A stretch of 64,000 nt of DNA, from positions 62,001 through 126,000 of the forward strand of contig CAVXIF010000012.1 of NCBI GenBank assembly GCA_963761775.1, given 5' to 3'. The notes beneath the pieces are model-generated. The model saw only the letters and a list, made by a program, of their open reading frames with translations, was not told the DNA's origin and ran no database searches. The position numbers and the translations under genes are program-made. The stretch is from Parerythrobacter_A sp963761775 (GTDB lineage Bacteria > Pseudomonadota > Alphaproteobacteria > Sphingomonadales > Sphingomonadaceae). The stretch's first letter is position 1. Every line of letters starts with the position of its first letter. This document shows positions 19,288 to 28,434 of the stretch, piece by piece.

Positions 19288-19626
19288 ATGACTCGCTTTG
19301 CCCTCCTTGCCCTTCCCCTCTTCGCTCTCGCCGCATGCAGCGAGCCTGCGCCCGAACCCGCGCCCGCCGAAATTGCGGTGCCTGAAGTGCCCTCGCTCGA
19401 TCCGGCCGACCGCGAAACCTTCACGCGCGTGTTTGCTGCTGAATGTCCCGAAGCCGAACCTGTTACCGAAGCCATCTGCCGTGCCAACGGCATGGGCAGC
19501 AACGACTTCATCTGCGATTTCAGCACGCGTGAAGATAAATACAATGCGGGCGAGGCAGTCCTTATTGCCGGCGACGAAGACTACACCCTCGAAAACCCTG
19601 AAACCGCCTGCACCCAGGGCGCGTAA
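19288..19626 (+). CDS. small lipoprotein encoded inside the atp operon
   Basis: A 112-residue protein, signal peptide TRFALLALPLFALAAC with lipobox LAAC, then a Pro/Glu-rich linker (EPAPEPAPAE) and an acidic domain with five further cysteines (ECPEAE, AICRANG, FICDFS, ACTQGA). It is transcribed in the same direction between atpG (ends 19233) and atpD (starts 19675). The ATG at 19288 is chosen because it begins the signal peptide. No family recognised. A secreted lipoprotein is not part of the known ATP synthase, so a role may be linked only by expression. Confidence 0.75.
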   Translation: MTRFALLALPLFALAACSEPAPEPAPAEIAVPEVPSLDPADRETFTRVFAAECPEAEPVTEAICRANGMGSNDFICDFSTREDKYNAGEAVLIAGDEDYTLENPETACTQGA

Positions 19627-19674
19627 CCCGCGCCCGACCACTGCGACCCCGTTTTCATCCCTAAGGATCACATC

Positions 19675-21142
19675 ATGGCCACCGCTCCCGTAATGGAACG
19701 TCCAAACCTTACTGCCAACGGCACCATCGCGCAGGTCATCGGCGCCGTCGTCGATGTCGCGTTCGAAGGCGAGCTGCCCGCAATTCTGAGCGCGCTGGAA
19801 ACGAAGAACGGCGACAACACGCTGGTCCTCGAAGTGGCGCAGCATCTGGGCGAAAACACCGTGCGCACCATCGCGATGGATGCGACTGAGGGGCTGGTGC
19901 GCGGCACGCAGGTGGTGAACACCGGCAAGCAGATCACGGTGCCGGTCGGCCCCAAGACGCTGGGCCGGATCATGAACGTGATCGGCGAACCGATCGACGA
20001 ACGCGGCCCCATCGGGTCCGATATGTTCGCGCCGATCCATGCCGAGGCGCCACCCTTCGTGGACCAGTCCACCGACGCGGCCATCCTGATTACAGGCATC
20101 AAGGTGATCGACCTGCTGGCCCCCTATGCCAAGGGCGGCAAGATCGGCCTTTTCGGCGGTGCGGGCGTGGGCAAGACCGTGCTGATCCAGGAACTCATCA
20201 ACAACATCGCCAAGGGGCATGGCGGCGTGTCGGTCTTCGCTGGCGTGGGAGAGCGGACCCGCGAAGGGAACGATCTCTATTACGAATTTCTCGATGCTGG
20301 CGTCATCGCCAAGAACGACGCTGGCGAGGCGATTTCGGAAGGCAGCAAGGTTGCGCTGGTGTTCGGCCAGATGAACGAACCGCCCGGTGCGCGCGCCCGC
20401 GTGGCGCTGTCCGGCCTGACGATGGCCGAATATTTCCGCGACGAGGAAGGGCAGGACGTGCTGTTCTTCGTCGACAACATCTTTCCGCTTCACGCAGGCC
20501 GGGTCCGAAGTGTCCGCCCTGCTCGGTCGCATCCCGTCCGCCGTGGGCTATCAGCCGACACTCAGCACCGACATGGGCAATCTGCAGGAACGCATCACGT
20601 CCACGACCAAGGGGTCGATCACCTCGGTGCAGGCGATCTACGTGCCTGCCGATGACTTGACCGACCCGGCACCCGCCACATCGTTTGCCCATTTGGATGC
20701 GACGACCACGCTGAACCGCGCGATTTCGGAGCTGGGCATCTATCCCGCCGTCGATCCGCTCGACAGCACCAGCCGCGTGCTGGAGCCGCGCGTCGTGGGT
20801 CAGGAGCATTACGAAACGGCGCGCAAGGTCCAGGAAACGCTGCAGAAGTACAAGAGCCTGCAGGACATCATCGCCATTCTGGGGATGGACGAGCTGTCGG
20901 AAGAGGACAAGCTGACCGTCGCCCGTGCGCGCAAGATCCAGAAGTTCCTGTCGCAACCGTTCCACGTCGCCGAGGTGTTCACCAGCATCCCCGGTGAATT
21001 CGTTCAGCTGGAAGACACCGTCGCCAGCTTCAAGGCCGTCGTCGAAGGTGAATACGACCACCTGCCGGAAGCCGCGTTCTACATGGTCGGCGGCATCGAA
21101 ATGGCCGTCGCCAAAGCCAAGAAAATGGCTGAGGACGCCTGA
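19675..21142 (+). CDS. atpD: F0F1 ATP synthase subunit beta (frameshifted)
   Basis: Catalytic F1 subunit. Walker A GGAGVGKTVLIQE, GERTREGNDLYYE, and Walker B LFFVDNIF are present; the C-terminal half continues QAGSEVSALLGRIPSAVGYQ. The two parts join near 20485, where one extra T in a T-run (ATCTTTCCGC) shifts the frame; removing it restores DNIFRFTQAGSEV. Total about 488 residues. Only 5 bp separate it from atpC. Confidence 0.96.
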
Positions 21143-21147
21143 TCGCC

Positions 21148-21402
21148 ATGCCCCTTCATTTCGAACTCGTCACGCCTGCCCGTCAGGTCCGCTCGCAGGA
21201 TGTCCACATGGTCGTCGTGCCGGGGATCGAGGGGGCGTTCGGCGTGCTGGAGGGCCATGCGCCCTTCATGTCCACCATCAAGGATGGCGCGTTGCAGGTC
21301 TATGCCAGCGAAGGCGCTGCGCCCGAAGAAATCGCGGTTCGTGGCGGGTTTGCCGAAGTAGGCGAGAACGGGTTGACCGTGCTGGCCGAGCACGTCGAAT
21401 GA
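21148..21402 (+). CDS. atpC: F0F1 ATP synthase subunit epsilon, short form
   Basis: Rotor subunit of 84 residues containing only the N-terminal beta-sandwich (LHFELVTPARQV, PGIEGAFGVLEGHAPF, RGGFAEVGENGLTVLAE). The C-terminal two-helix domain that inhibits ATP hydrolysis in E. coli (total about 139 residues) is missing. The stop is followed directly by a terminator and no helical domain continues in any frame, so this looks natural. Alphaproteobacteria are known to use a separate zeta inhibitor, which would fit. Confidence 0.93.
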   Translation: MPLHFELVTPARQVRSQDVHMVVVPGIEGAFGVLEGHAPFMSTIKDGALQVYASEGAAPEEIAVRGGFAEVGENGLTVLAEHVE

Positions 21403-21433
21403 GCTGACGGCTTCGCCATTGCGAAAACGCCGG

Positions 21434-21460
21434 AAGGGTCGCCGTTATGGCGGCCCTTTT
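21434..21460 (+). terminator. Rho-independent terminator of the atp operon
   Basis: Stem AAGGGTCGCC (21434-21443) pairs with GGCGGCCCTT (21449-21458) with one G-T pair and a 5-base loop, followed by a run of T. It lies 32 bp after the atpC stop. Confidence 0.85.
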
Positions 21461-21600
21461 CGTTTCAACCTGGTTTCGCGAGCGCCGTGGTAAACGCCGC
21501 ATTTTCCGAACCTGTCAGCCCTGCGTTAAGTCATTGTGTCCAGATCTGCTGAACGAAGTGACGAGCACCATCCTGCGGGGGCGCAAGCGGAGGTTTGGCG

Positions 21601-21915
21601 ATGAGCCAGAAACACACCAGCCTGACGACACCAGCCGGACACCGCACAGATGCCTATGCGCGAAACGAAACAATCGCGCAGCGCATCAAGCGCGCGGGCC
21701 TGCCCGACAGCTATGACATCCACTGGTCGCCCAAACGCAAGGCCGATGTGGTTGCGGCGGTGCATGACGAACAGGTGAGTTTCGATGAGGTCAGGTATCA
21801 CTACCTATTGAGCCGCAGCGAATTCGAAACCTGGCAGGCGCAGAACGCACTCGCCGGCAAGCGATCCGCGTGTCGCACCCCGGCTCCTGGTCGGAAGGAA
21901 AAAGTTTCGGGCTGA
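21601..21915 (+). CDS. sciP: SciP-like DUF1153 transcription regulator
   Basis: A 104-residue helix-turn-helix protein of the DUF1153 family. The core HWSPKRKADVVAAVHDEQVSFDEV followed by YLLSRSEFETWQ corresponds to the SciP fold, the small CtrA-antagonist of Caulobacter that is active in G1. The start at ATG 21601 has a strong GGAGG site 7 bases upstream (21589-21593). The 3' end encodes a basic tail (GRKEKVSG). Assignment to SciP rests on family resemblance; whether it controls CtrA targets here is inferred. Confidence 0.8.
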   Translation: MSQKHTSLTTPAGHRTDAYARNETIAQRIKRAGLPDSYDIHWSPKRKADVVAAVHDEQVSFDEVRYHYLLSRSEFETWQAQNALAGKRSACRTPAPGRKEKVSG

Positions 21916-21990
21916 CCCGCCGCTCTGGTCCAGCGGCATGTCACCCCGGCGGTCCGGGTCGAACTACCCGGCACGCATCCCGCCCGGCTT

Positions 21991-22293
21991 TCAGCGCCGA
22001 CCCCCACGCACCCCGGTGCGGGTCGGCGCGTGAAAGTCGGGCGGTTTGTCTTTCACCCAGGCAACGAACCGTTCCAGCACTGCGTTCTCCAGCAACCGGT
22101 CACGGTCTGTCCCGTGCCGTGCCAGTTCGGCATTTGTAAAATTGGTGTGGATCGCCTTGTGACAAATGGGATGCAACGGCACCGTCTCGCGGCCCTTCTT
22201 CGCCTTGGGCACGGTATGGTGCCACTGGATACGCCGCGCAAACGGCCTCCCGCACAGCCAGCAGGCGTCCGGTTTCTCCGATGCCAGGGCCAT
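21991..22293 (-). CDS. HNH endonuclease family protein
   Basis: A 100-residue HNH protein. Zinc-binding CWLCGRPF is followed by the HNH core WHHTVPKAKKG, VPLHPICHKAIH and TNAELA, typical of stand-alone HNH nucleases. The last codons lie in a GC-rich inverted repeat (GCGCCGACCC / GGGTCGGCGC around 21994-22030), which may also terminate transcription. It is only 14 bp from the glmU stop on the same strand, so it may be read from glmU. The target is unknown. Confidence 0.85.
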   Translation of the reverse strand: MALASEKPDACWLCGRPFARRIQWHHTVPKAKKGRETVPLHPICHKAIHTNFTNAELARHGTDRDRLLENAVLERFVAWVKDKPPDFHAPTRTGVRGGRR

Positions 22294-22307
22294 TCTTTCG
22301 CGGCTAT

Positions 22308-23670
22308 CTAGCCCTTCTCCGCCTTCTTCTTCTTCATGGCGTCGTGGAACCGGTCGGCCCAGCCCGGCTTCACAAGCTGTTCCGCCCGCACCACGCGCAG
22401 TTCTCCATCGGCCACATCACGGCTAACTGCGCTGCCCGCTGCGACGATGGCATCGGCGCCGATGTTCACAGGTGCGATCAACGCGGAGTTGCTGCCGATG
22501 AAGGCGCGTGCACCGATGATTGTCTTGTGTTTGAAATAGCCGTCATAATTGCAGGTTATGGTCCCCGCGCCGATATTCGCGCCCTCACCCACGTCGGTGT
22601 CGCCGAGATAGGTCAGGTGGCTCGCCTTCGCGCCTTCGCCCAGCACCGCTGCCTTCATTTCCACAAAATTGCCAACCTTGCTGCCGCGCCGCATCACCGC
22701 GCCGGGGCGCAGGCGGGCATAGGGGCCAACCGAACAATCCGGCCCCACATCCGCCCCTTCGAGGTGGCTGAACGCGCGAATCGTCGCGCCGTCCGCCACG
22801 CTGACGCCGGGGCCGAACACGACATTCGGTTCCACCGTGACATCGCGGCCAAGTTTGGTGTCGAAGCTGAAGAACACCGTTTCCGGTGCCTTGAGCGATG
22901 CACCCTCGGCCATCGCCTCCTCGCGCCGGAAGGCCTGCCACTGCGCCTCTGCCGCCGCCAGTTCGGCGCGGCTGTTGATGCCGGTCACTTCATTGGGCGC
23001 ATCGGTCGTCACCACGGCGCAATGGCGGCCATCGGCATTGGCGATGTTGACGATATCGACGAGGTAGTATTCGCCCTGCGCATTGTCGTTGCCGACCCGG
23101 CCCAGCAGGTCGAACATATCCGCCGCCTTTGCCGCCATGACGCCGGAATTGCACAGCGTGCAGGCGCGTTCGTCCTCGCTTGCGTCCCTGTATTCCACCA
23201 TTTTCGGTGATGCGGCCGCCCTCGTCTGCTATCACGCGTCCATATTGGCCCGCCTCGTCCGGCTCGAAGCCCAGCACCACGGCGGCGGGCGCATCGTCGG
23301 CATGCAGCCGGTCGAACATGGCGCGCATGGTGGCTTCGCGCACGAACGGCACGTCGCCATACAGCACCAGCACATCGCCCGCGAAATCGCCGAGCGCCGC
23401 CTGCGCCTGTTGCACCGCATGGCCGGTGCCCAGCTGCGGTTCCTGCAAGGCAGTCTGCACATCGTCGCCCAGCGCCGTCTCCAGCTGCTCGCGTCCTGCG
23501 CCCACCACCACAACCTTGCGCGCCGGAGCCAGCGCATCGACCGAATGCATCAGGTGGTCGATCATCGGGCGTCCGGCAATCGGGTGCAGCACCTTGTGCA
23601 GCGCCGACTTCATGCGCGTGCCTTTTCCGGCGGCAAGGATGATGGCGGCGAACTGGTTTTCGTGTGTCAT
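22308..23670 (-). CDS. glmU: bifunctional UDP-GlcNAc pyrophosphorylase / glucosamine-1-P acetyltransferase (frameshifted)
   Basis: GlmU makes UDP-N-acetylglucosamine for peptidoglycan and LPS. The N-terminal uridyltransferase has AAIILAAGKGTRMKS, GTGHAVQQA and VLVLYGDVPF. The C-terminal left-handed beta-helix has FGPGVSVADG, EGADVGPDCSVGPYARLRPG and AGTITCNYDGYFKHKT. Total about 453 residues. One extra base near 23204 shifts the frame: upstream ends GGRIT and downstream resumes KMVEYRDASEDERACTLCNSG. The start MTHENQF at 23668-23670 is chosen over an upstream in-frame codon. Confidence 0.95.
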
Positions 23671-23732
23671 GGCGGCACCTCTGCTGATAGCAGGCACCGC
23701 CTATAGCGATACCGGCAGAAGAGGAAATACGA

Positions 23733-24398
23733 ATGCGCGCAAACTGCATCGGCTTCGATCTGGACGGGACGTTGCTGGAAACGCACCGCGACCTGGGCGC
23801 GGCGGTGAACCATGCGCTGGCGGCGGGCGGGTTCGACGCGGTGCCTACGGAGGAAAGCCAGGATTTGATCGGCGGCGGAGCGAAGGCGATGCTGGCGCGC
23901 GCGGTCGAGATGCAGGGTGGCCTGCCGGACAACGCCTTCCGCCCGCTCTACAAGACGATGCTGGCGTTTTACGCGGAGAACAACGCGGTCCATTCGCGGC
24001 CCTATCCCGGCGTGGTCGAAACGTTGGATATGCTTGCGGCGCAGGGCGTGGCGATGGCGGTCGTCACCAACAAGTTCGAAAGCTTCGCGCGCGATATCCT
24101 GACGCAGCTTGGCCTCGCGGACCGTTTTGCCTGCATTATCGGCGGGGATACGATGGGCAAGGGCAATGCCAAGCCTTCCGCCGCGCCGGTGCTGGAGGCC
24201 ATGCGCCGGTGCAATGCAGACCCCGCCGCCTTCGCCTTCGTCGGTGATAGCAGCTACGATGTCGGTGCGGCTAGGGCGGCGGACGTGCCGGTAGTGGTCG
24301 CCGCCTATGGCTATTGCGACGGCGCGGCGGACCGGCTTGGCGGCGATGCGGTGATCGAATCGTTTACAGACCTGCCTGCGGCGCTCGAACGGCTGTGA
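23733..24398 (+). CDS. gph: phosphoglycolate phosphatase (HAD family)
   Basis: A 221-residue HAD phosphatase removing phosphate from 2-phosphoglycolate. Motif I is FDLDGTLLET, motif II VVTNK, motif III lysine in KPSAAP and motif IV FVGDSSYDVGAARAA. The helical cap lies between about residues 15 and 85. It is divergent from glmU with about 60 bp between the starts. Confidence 0.88.
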   Translation: MRANCIGFDLDGTLLETHRDLGAAVNHALAAGGFDAVPTEESQDLIGGGAKAMLARAVEMQGGLPDNAFRPLYKTMLAFYAENNAVHSRPYPGVVETLDMLAAQGVAMAVVTNKFESFARDILTQLGLADRFACIIGGDTMGKGNAKPSAAPVLEAMRRCNADPAAFAFVGDSSYDVGAARAADVPVVVAAYGYCDGAADRLGGDAVIESFTDLPAALERL

Positions 24399-24493
24399 CG
24401 GCACGCCCTGCCCCTACGGCACCGCGCCCTGCCGCGCATACGTCGCGCATGTGGTTGCATCGCAGCAATGAACCTGCCAATTCGCGCATCATA

Positions 24494-24509
24494 TTGACGT
24501 AAACGTAAG
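24494..24509. promoter_or_regulatory. possible MerR-type operator upstream of SDR gene
   Basis: TTGACGTAAACGTAAG is an imperfect palindrome of two ACGT-centred halves, 20 bp before the start of the SDR gene. It resembles operators of MerR-family acyl-CoA catabolism regulators such as LiuR as I remember them. No regulator gene is adjacent. Confidence 0.35.
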
Positions 24510-24529
24510 CCATTATCGGAGTTTCCCGC

Positions 24530-25459
24530 ATGACCATCTCGTTCAAGGACAAAGTCGCCATCGTCACCGGAGCAGGCGGTGGTCTGGGCAAGGAATACGC
24601 GCTCGAACTCGCCAAGCGCGGGGCGAAGGTCGTGGTCAACGACCTCGGCGGCGCGCGCGACGGCACCGGTTCGTCGGACGCGGCGGGCGCAGTCGTGGAA
24701 GAAATCGAAAAGGCGGGCGGCACCGCGATGGCCAATGGCGGTTCGGTGACCGAATACGACCAGATGGAAAAAATGGTTGCCGACACGAAGCAGGAATGGG
24801 GCGGCGTTCATGTCCTCATCAACAACGCCGGCGTCCTGCGCGACAAGACCTTTATCAAGATGTCGCCCGAAGACTTTGAATTCGTGGTGAAAGTCCACCT
24901 GACCGGCAGCGCATTCGCCACCAAGGCATGCTGGGAACTGTTCCGCGAGCAATCCTATGGCCGCGTGCTAATGACGGCCAGCAGCACCGGGCTGTTCGGC
25001 AATTTCGGACAGGCGAACTACGGCGCGGCGAAGCTGGGCCTCGCAGGCCTGACCAAGACGCTGCAACTGGAAGGCGCGAAATACAACATCCGCGTCAATA
25101 CGCTGTCGCCCGTCGCGGGCACACGCATGACCGAGGACCTGTTTCCGGAAGAAGCGTTCAAGCTGTTCGATCCGGTGAATGTCGTCCCCGCCGCGCTGTT
25201 CCTGGTGAGCGAAGACAGCCCCAGCAACGCGATCGTCGGCGCGGGCGCGGGCGGGTTCCATTCCAGCTGGACCGTGATGAACGACGCGGTGTGGCTGAAG
25301 GAAGAAGACCGCACGGTCGAAGGCTTCGCCGCCAAGTGGGACACCATCAACGATTTCAGCAACCTGACCGCCCCGCAATCGGGCAGCGAGCAATCGGGCA
25401 ATATCCTGAAGGCGATGCAGAAGGTAACGGGCGAAGGACCGGGATCGGCGCGCGGCTGA
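24530..25459 (+). CDS. SDR family oxidoreductase, MFE-2 dehydrogenase-like
   Basis: A 309-residue short-chain dehydrogenase resembling the hydroxyacyl-CoA dehydrogenase part of peroxisomal multifunctional enzyme type 2. NAD(P)-binding VTGAGGGLGKEYAL, NNAGVLRD, the catalytic Ser in MTASSTGLFGN and YGAAK (Tyr and Lys) are present. The extended C-terminus with GWHSSW-like GGFHSSWTVMNDAVW is typical of this subgroup. It probably oxidises (3R)-hydroxyacyl-CoA in lipid breakdown. A possible operator lies just upstream. Confidence 0.87.
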   Translation: MTISFKDKVAIVTGAGGGLGKEYALELAKRGAKVVVNDLGGARDGTGSSDAAGAVVEEIEKAGGTAMANGGSVTEYDQMEKMVADTKQEWGGVHVLINNAGVLRDKTFIKMSPEDFEFVVKVHLTGSAFATKACWELFREQSYGRVLMTASSTGLFGNFGQANYGAAKLGLAGLTKTLQLEGAKYNIRVNTLSPVAGTRMTEDLFPEEAFKLFDPVNVVPAALFLVSEDSPSNAIVGAGAGGFHSSWTVMNDAVWLKEEDRTVEGFAAKWDTINDFSNLTAPQSGSEQSGNILKAMQKVTGEGPGSARG

Positions 25460-25471
25460 CGGCGTAAGGCG

Positions 25472-26083
25472 GTGACGCCGAAACTGGCGGACGGACTCGC
25501 TGTCCTGGCGCGCCGTGCGCAATTGGCGCAATGGTTCATCGGGGCGGTCATCGTTGTGACCGCTGGTTTCGCCATCATCCTTGCGCTGGCGCTCAACGAT
25601 CTGGTCCCGTTGTTCGACATCCCCGTTGAAGCAATCGACTATTCGCTTGCCGATTTCGGGATGAGCCTGACGCAAATTGTTCTGGCCGCGTCGTTCGTGT
25701 TCGTCGGCATGTGGATCGTACAGGCGCACCGTAACCTGCGCTTGGCAAACCTGCCGCATCTCGAATTCACGCCCGGGTGGGCGGTCGGCTGGTATGCTGT
25801 TCCGATCGCCAACCTGTTCAAACCCTTTCGAGCCATGCGCGAGCTATGGAACGCAAGCCACGGCGCCACCGATACATACCAAGCAAGCGAACCCTGGTTT
25901 TTGTGGGCGTGGTGGCTGGCATGGCTTGGTGCAACGGTGAACGCTTTCTCTGGCTCGGAGTACAATGCATTCGATGTCGCAGCGCTAACGTGCGATGTAA
26001 TCTCGGCGTTGGGCATTCTCCACATCGTCCGCGAGGTGACGCGGGCACAGCACACGCTTGATGTTGCTGGAGCATTCGCATGA
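25472..26083 (+). CDS. DUF4328 domain membrane protein
   Basis: A 203-residue inner-membrane protein with about four helices (residues 20-40, 65-82, 135-155, 165-185). The segment WIVQAHRNLRLAN, then FTPGWAVGWYAVPIANLFKPFRAMRELW, is the DUF4328 hallmark. It starts with GTG 12 bp after the SDR stop, suggesting co-transcription. Function is unknown. Confidence 0.75.
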   Translation: MTPKLADGLAVLARRAQLAQWFIGAVIVVTAGFAIILALALNDLVPLFDIPVEAIDYSLADFGMSLTQIVLAASFVFVGMWIVQAHRNLRLANLPHLEFTPGWAVGWYAVPIANLFKPFRAMRELWNASHGATDTYQASEPWFLWAWWLAWLGATVNAFSGSEYNAFDVAALTCDVISALGILHIVREVTRAQHTLDVAGAFA

Positions 26084-26153
26084 TGTGAAACTGTGTTGAC
26101 TGACTAATACACCGGCCGTATTTCGCAGACGTTAACCTTTAAGGTATGTGCGC

Positions 26154-27335
26154 ATGTACAGCGAAGAAGACATCAATTCCGCAGTGACGGCTGGCGCGCT
26201 GAGCGCCGAGAACGCCGCTGCCTTCCGCGCGCATATGACGCAGGTGCGCGACATGCCGCGTGGAAGCGAGGAAAACTTCCGGCTCATCAACAGCTTCAAC
26301 GATATCTTCGTGGCGATCGGCGTGGTCATCATGCTGGTCGCGGCGGGGGCTATCGGGCAGGCTTTGGGCACTGCGATCTATCCACCACCGGATTGGAATA
26401 CGATGTATGCGCAAGCCGTCGCTCCGACAGAGGCGCAAATGAAGGCTGCGCGTGCGGCGCGTGTGGTTTCCGAGAGTATCGGCATACTGTTCGGCGCGTT
26501 GTTCGTCGCGGCGACCGCGTGGCCGCTGGCCGAGTTCTTCACGCGCAAGCGGCGTATGGCTTTGCCTTCCATTATCCTGCTGCTCGCATTCGTCGGCGGC
26601 GTGTTCGCGGCGGTGCTGTGCGCAGCCATCGCGATGATCGATACCGATGGCGCAAACGCTCTTCCCGCCATCCTGTTCTCCGTCTCCGCCCTCGTCGCAG
26701 CGGGTGCAGCCTACCTGCACTGGCGGCGGTTCATGGTGCCGATCACCGTTGCTGCCGGGTCCGCCGCCATCGCGGCGACCGTGGTGGGCCTGCTGCTGGC
26801 CGGATTGACCGAACTTGCGCCGGACCATGACGAAACCATCGCGCTGAGCCTCGTCTTCCTGACCGGTCTTGCCGTGTTTGCCTTCGCGATGTGGTGGGAC
26901 ATTGGCGACCGCGAGCGCATCACACGGCGCAGCGATGTGGCGTTCTGGCTGCACCTGCTGGCTGCGCCCATGATCGCGCATCCGGTGTTCGCTCTGATCG
27001 GCGTGATCGACGGGGACGATATCGGCACCGGTGCGGTGTTCGGGGTGCTGGGCGTGTATATCGTGTTCGGCCTGCTGGCGCTCGCCATCGACCGGCGCGC
27101 GCTGCTGGTGTCGGCGCTGGCCTATGTGCTGATCGCGTTGACCGTGCTGTTCGACCGGTTCGGCGCGGTGGAGCTGAGCTTCGCGCTGACCGCGCTCGTC
27201 ATCGGCTCCGCACTGCTTAGCCTGTCGGCCTTCTGGGCACCCATCCGGCGCACGGTTGTCAGCAAGCTCCCGGCGGAATGGCAGGCGCGTCTGCCTGCCA
27301 CCGACGCGCCGCTTGCGGCAACCGCGTCCGCCTAG
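26154..27335 (+). CDS. polytopic membrane protein, function unknown
   Basis: A 393-residue protein. The N-terminal 45 residues are soluble (MYSEEDINSAVTAGALSAE) and look like the short cytosolic head seen in DUF2157-type proteins; about ten transmembrane helices follow. The ATG at 26154 is preferred over the GTG at 26148 because AAGGT lies at suitable spacing. It ends 4 bp into the DUF2794 gene on the other strand. No catalytic motif is evident. Confidence 0.75.
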   Translation: MYSEEDINSAVTAGALSAENAAAFRAHMTQVRDMPRGSEENFRLINSFNDIFVAIGVVIMLVAAGAIGQALGTAIYPPPDWNTMYAQAVAPTEAQMKAARAARVVSESIGILFGALFVAATAWPLAEFFTRKRRMALPSIILLLAFVGGVFAAVLCAAIAMIDTDGANALPAILFSVSALVAAGAAYLHWRRFMVPITVAAGSAAIAATVVGLLLAGLTELAPDHDETIALSLVFLTGLAVFAFAMWWDIGDRERITRRSDVAFWLHLLAAPMIAHPVFALIGVIDGDDIGTGAVFGVLGVYIVFGLLALAIDRRALLVSALAYVLIALTVLFDRFGAVELSFALTALVIGSALLSLSAFWAPIRRTVVSKLPAEWQARLPATDAPLAATASA

Positions 27336-27682
27336 TCGACGGCTTTCAGTAACCGCCGTTCCATCGGCGCGAGCACGCCGGGCAGTTCATGTCCGCGTTT
27401 CAGCACCTGGCCGTGTTCCCCGAACAGCGTCCACATGCCTTGCCGGTTGCGCAGGGCCGGGCGCTTTTCGACCCGCGCCTGCGGTCGTTCGGCAGCGCGG
27501 CGGAAGGCGGCGAACACAGCGTAATCGCGCGTGAAATCCATCGCATAGTCGCGCCACTCGCCCGCCGCGACCATGCGGCCATAGAGGTCGAGAATGCGTT
27601 GCAATTCGGCACGGTCGAACCCGACCTGCCCGCCCTTGCCGCCGGGAAAGGCGACGACACTGCCGCTCGAACCCGATTTCAC
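27332..27682 (-). CDS. DUF2794 domain protein
   Basis: A 116-residue protein of the alphaproteobacterial DUF2794 family. It has the conserved central block FDRAELQRILDLYGRMVAAGEWRDYAMDF-type (RAELQRILDLYGRMV, then EWRDYAMDFTRDYAVFAAFRR) and the tail GHELPGVLAPMERRLLK. Its ATG overlaps the cysE stop by 4 bp, so the two are coupled. Function is unknown. Confidence 0.87.
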   Translation of the reverse strand: MKSGSSGSVVAFPGGKGGQVGFDRAELQRILDLYGRMVAAGEWRDYAMDFTRDYAVFAAFRRAAERPQARVEKRPALRNRQGMWTLFGEHGQVLKRGHELPGVLAPMERRLLKAVD

Positions 27683-28404
27683 AGAAACGTGCCGGTCCCG
27701 CTGCGTCCGCCTGCGTCGTTTGCGTCATCGTCGGCAGCCTTGAGCGCATCCAGCTCCGCCCGCATCGTTGCAACCTGCGCGGCCAGCTCGGCAAAGCGGC
27801 GCGCGCCTTCGGGGGTCATTTCGGGACACGGTTCGTCGCAAGGTGTTCCGTAGGGCAGGAATTCGCGCAGCCAGTCTTCGGCGGGAATCAGCGTGGAGCG
27901 CGCCTTCATCCCGATCATCGTCGCGCCTTCGGGCACATCGTCGGTGACGACGGCATTGGCCCCGATCCGCGCGCGGCGGCCCACTTCGATGGGGCCGATC
28001 ACCTGCGCGCCCGACCCGATGATGACGTTGTCGCAGATGGTGGGATGCCGCTTGCCGCCGATACCGTTGGCAGGGTTCGTGCCCCCCAGCGTCACGCATT
28101 GGTAAATCGTCACATCGTTGCCGATCTCCGCCGTTTCCCCGATGACGGTGAAGCCGTGGTCGATAAAGAAATTCGCCCCGATAGTCGCGCCGGGATGGAT
28201 GTCTATCGCGGTAATCATGCGCGAGAAATGGTTGATGGCGCGCGCGAGGAAATACAGCCGCGCCTCGAACAGCCAATGCGCGATGCGGTGCAGACCCAGC
28301 GCCAGCACGCCGGGATACAGCAACACCTCCCAGCGTGAACGCGGCGCAGGGTCGCGCGCGCGCACGGAGTCGAGATAACGGACCAGCGAACCGAACATGC
28401 ACAT
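27679..28404 (-). CDS. cysE: serine O-acetyltransferase
   Basis: Acetylates serine to O-acetylserine, the first step of cysteine synthesis. The 241 residues form an N-terminal helical part and a left-handed beta-helix built from hexapeptide repeats, with DIHPGATIG, IDHGFTVIGETA, TLGGTN and KRHPTICDNVIIGSGAQVIG. The His/Asp catalytic pair lies in DIHPG and DHG. This is the shorter EpsC-like type. A C-terminal coiled extension (about 200-241) rich in Ala and Asp follows. Downstream DUF2794 is coupled. Confidence 0.9.
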   Translation of the reverse strand: MCMFGSLVRYLDSVRARDPAPRSRWEVLLYPGVLALGLHRIAHWLFEARLYFLARAINHFSRMITAIDIHPGATIGANFFIDHGFTVIGETAEIGNDVTIYQCVTLGGTNPANGIGGKRHPTICDNVIIGSGAQVIGPIEVGRRARIGANAVVTDDVPEGATMIGMKARSTLIPAEDWLREFLPYGTPCDEPCPEMTPEGARRFAELAAQVATMRAELDALKAADDDANDAGGRSGTGTFL

Positions 28405-28434
28405 AGTCTCCCACCTTGGCGCCCGTTGCGCAAG

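Noticed and set aside
21994..22030. GC-rich inverted repeat at the 3' end of the HNH gene as a separate terminator feature
   Set aside because: It lies within the last codons and has no T-tract, so I mention it only in the gene entry.
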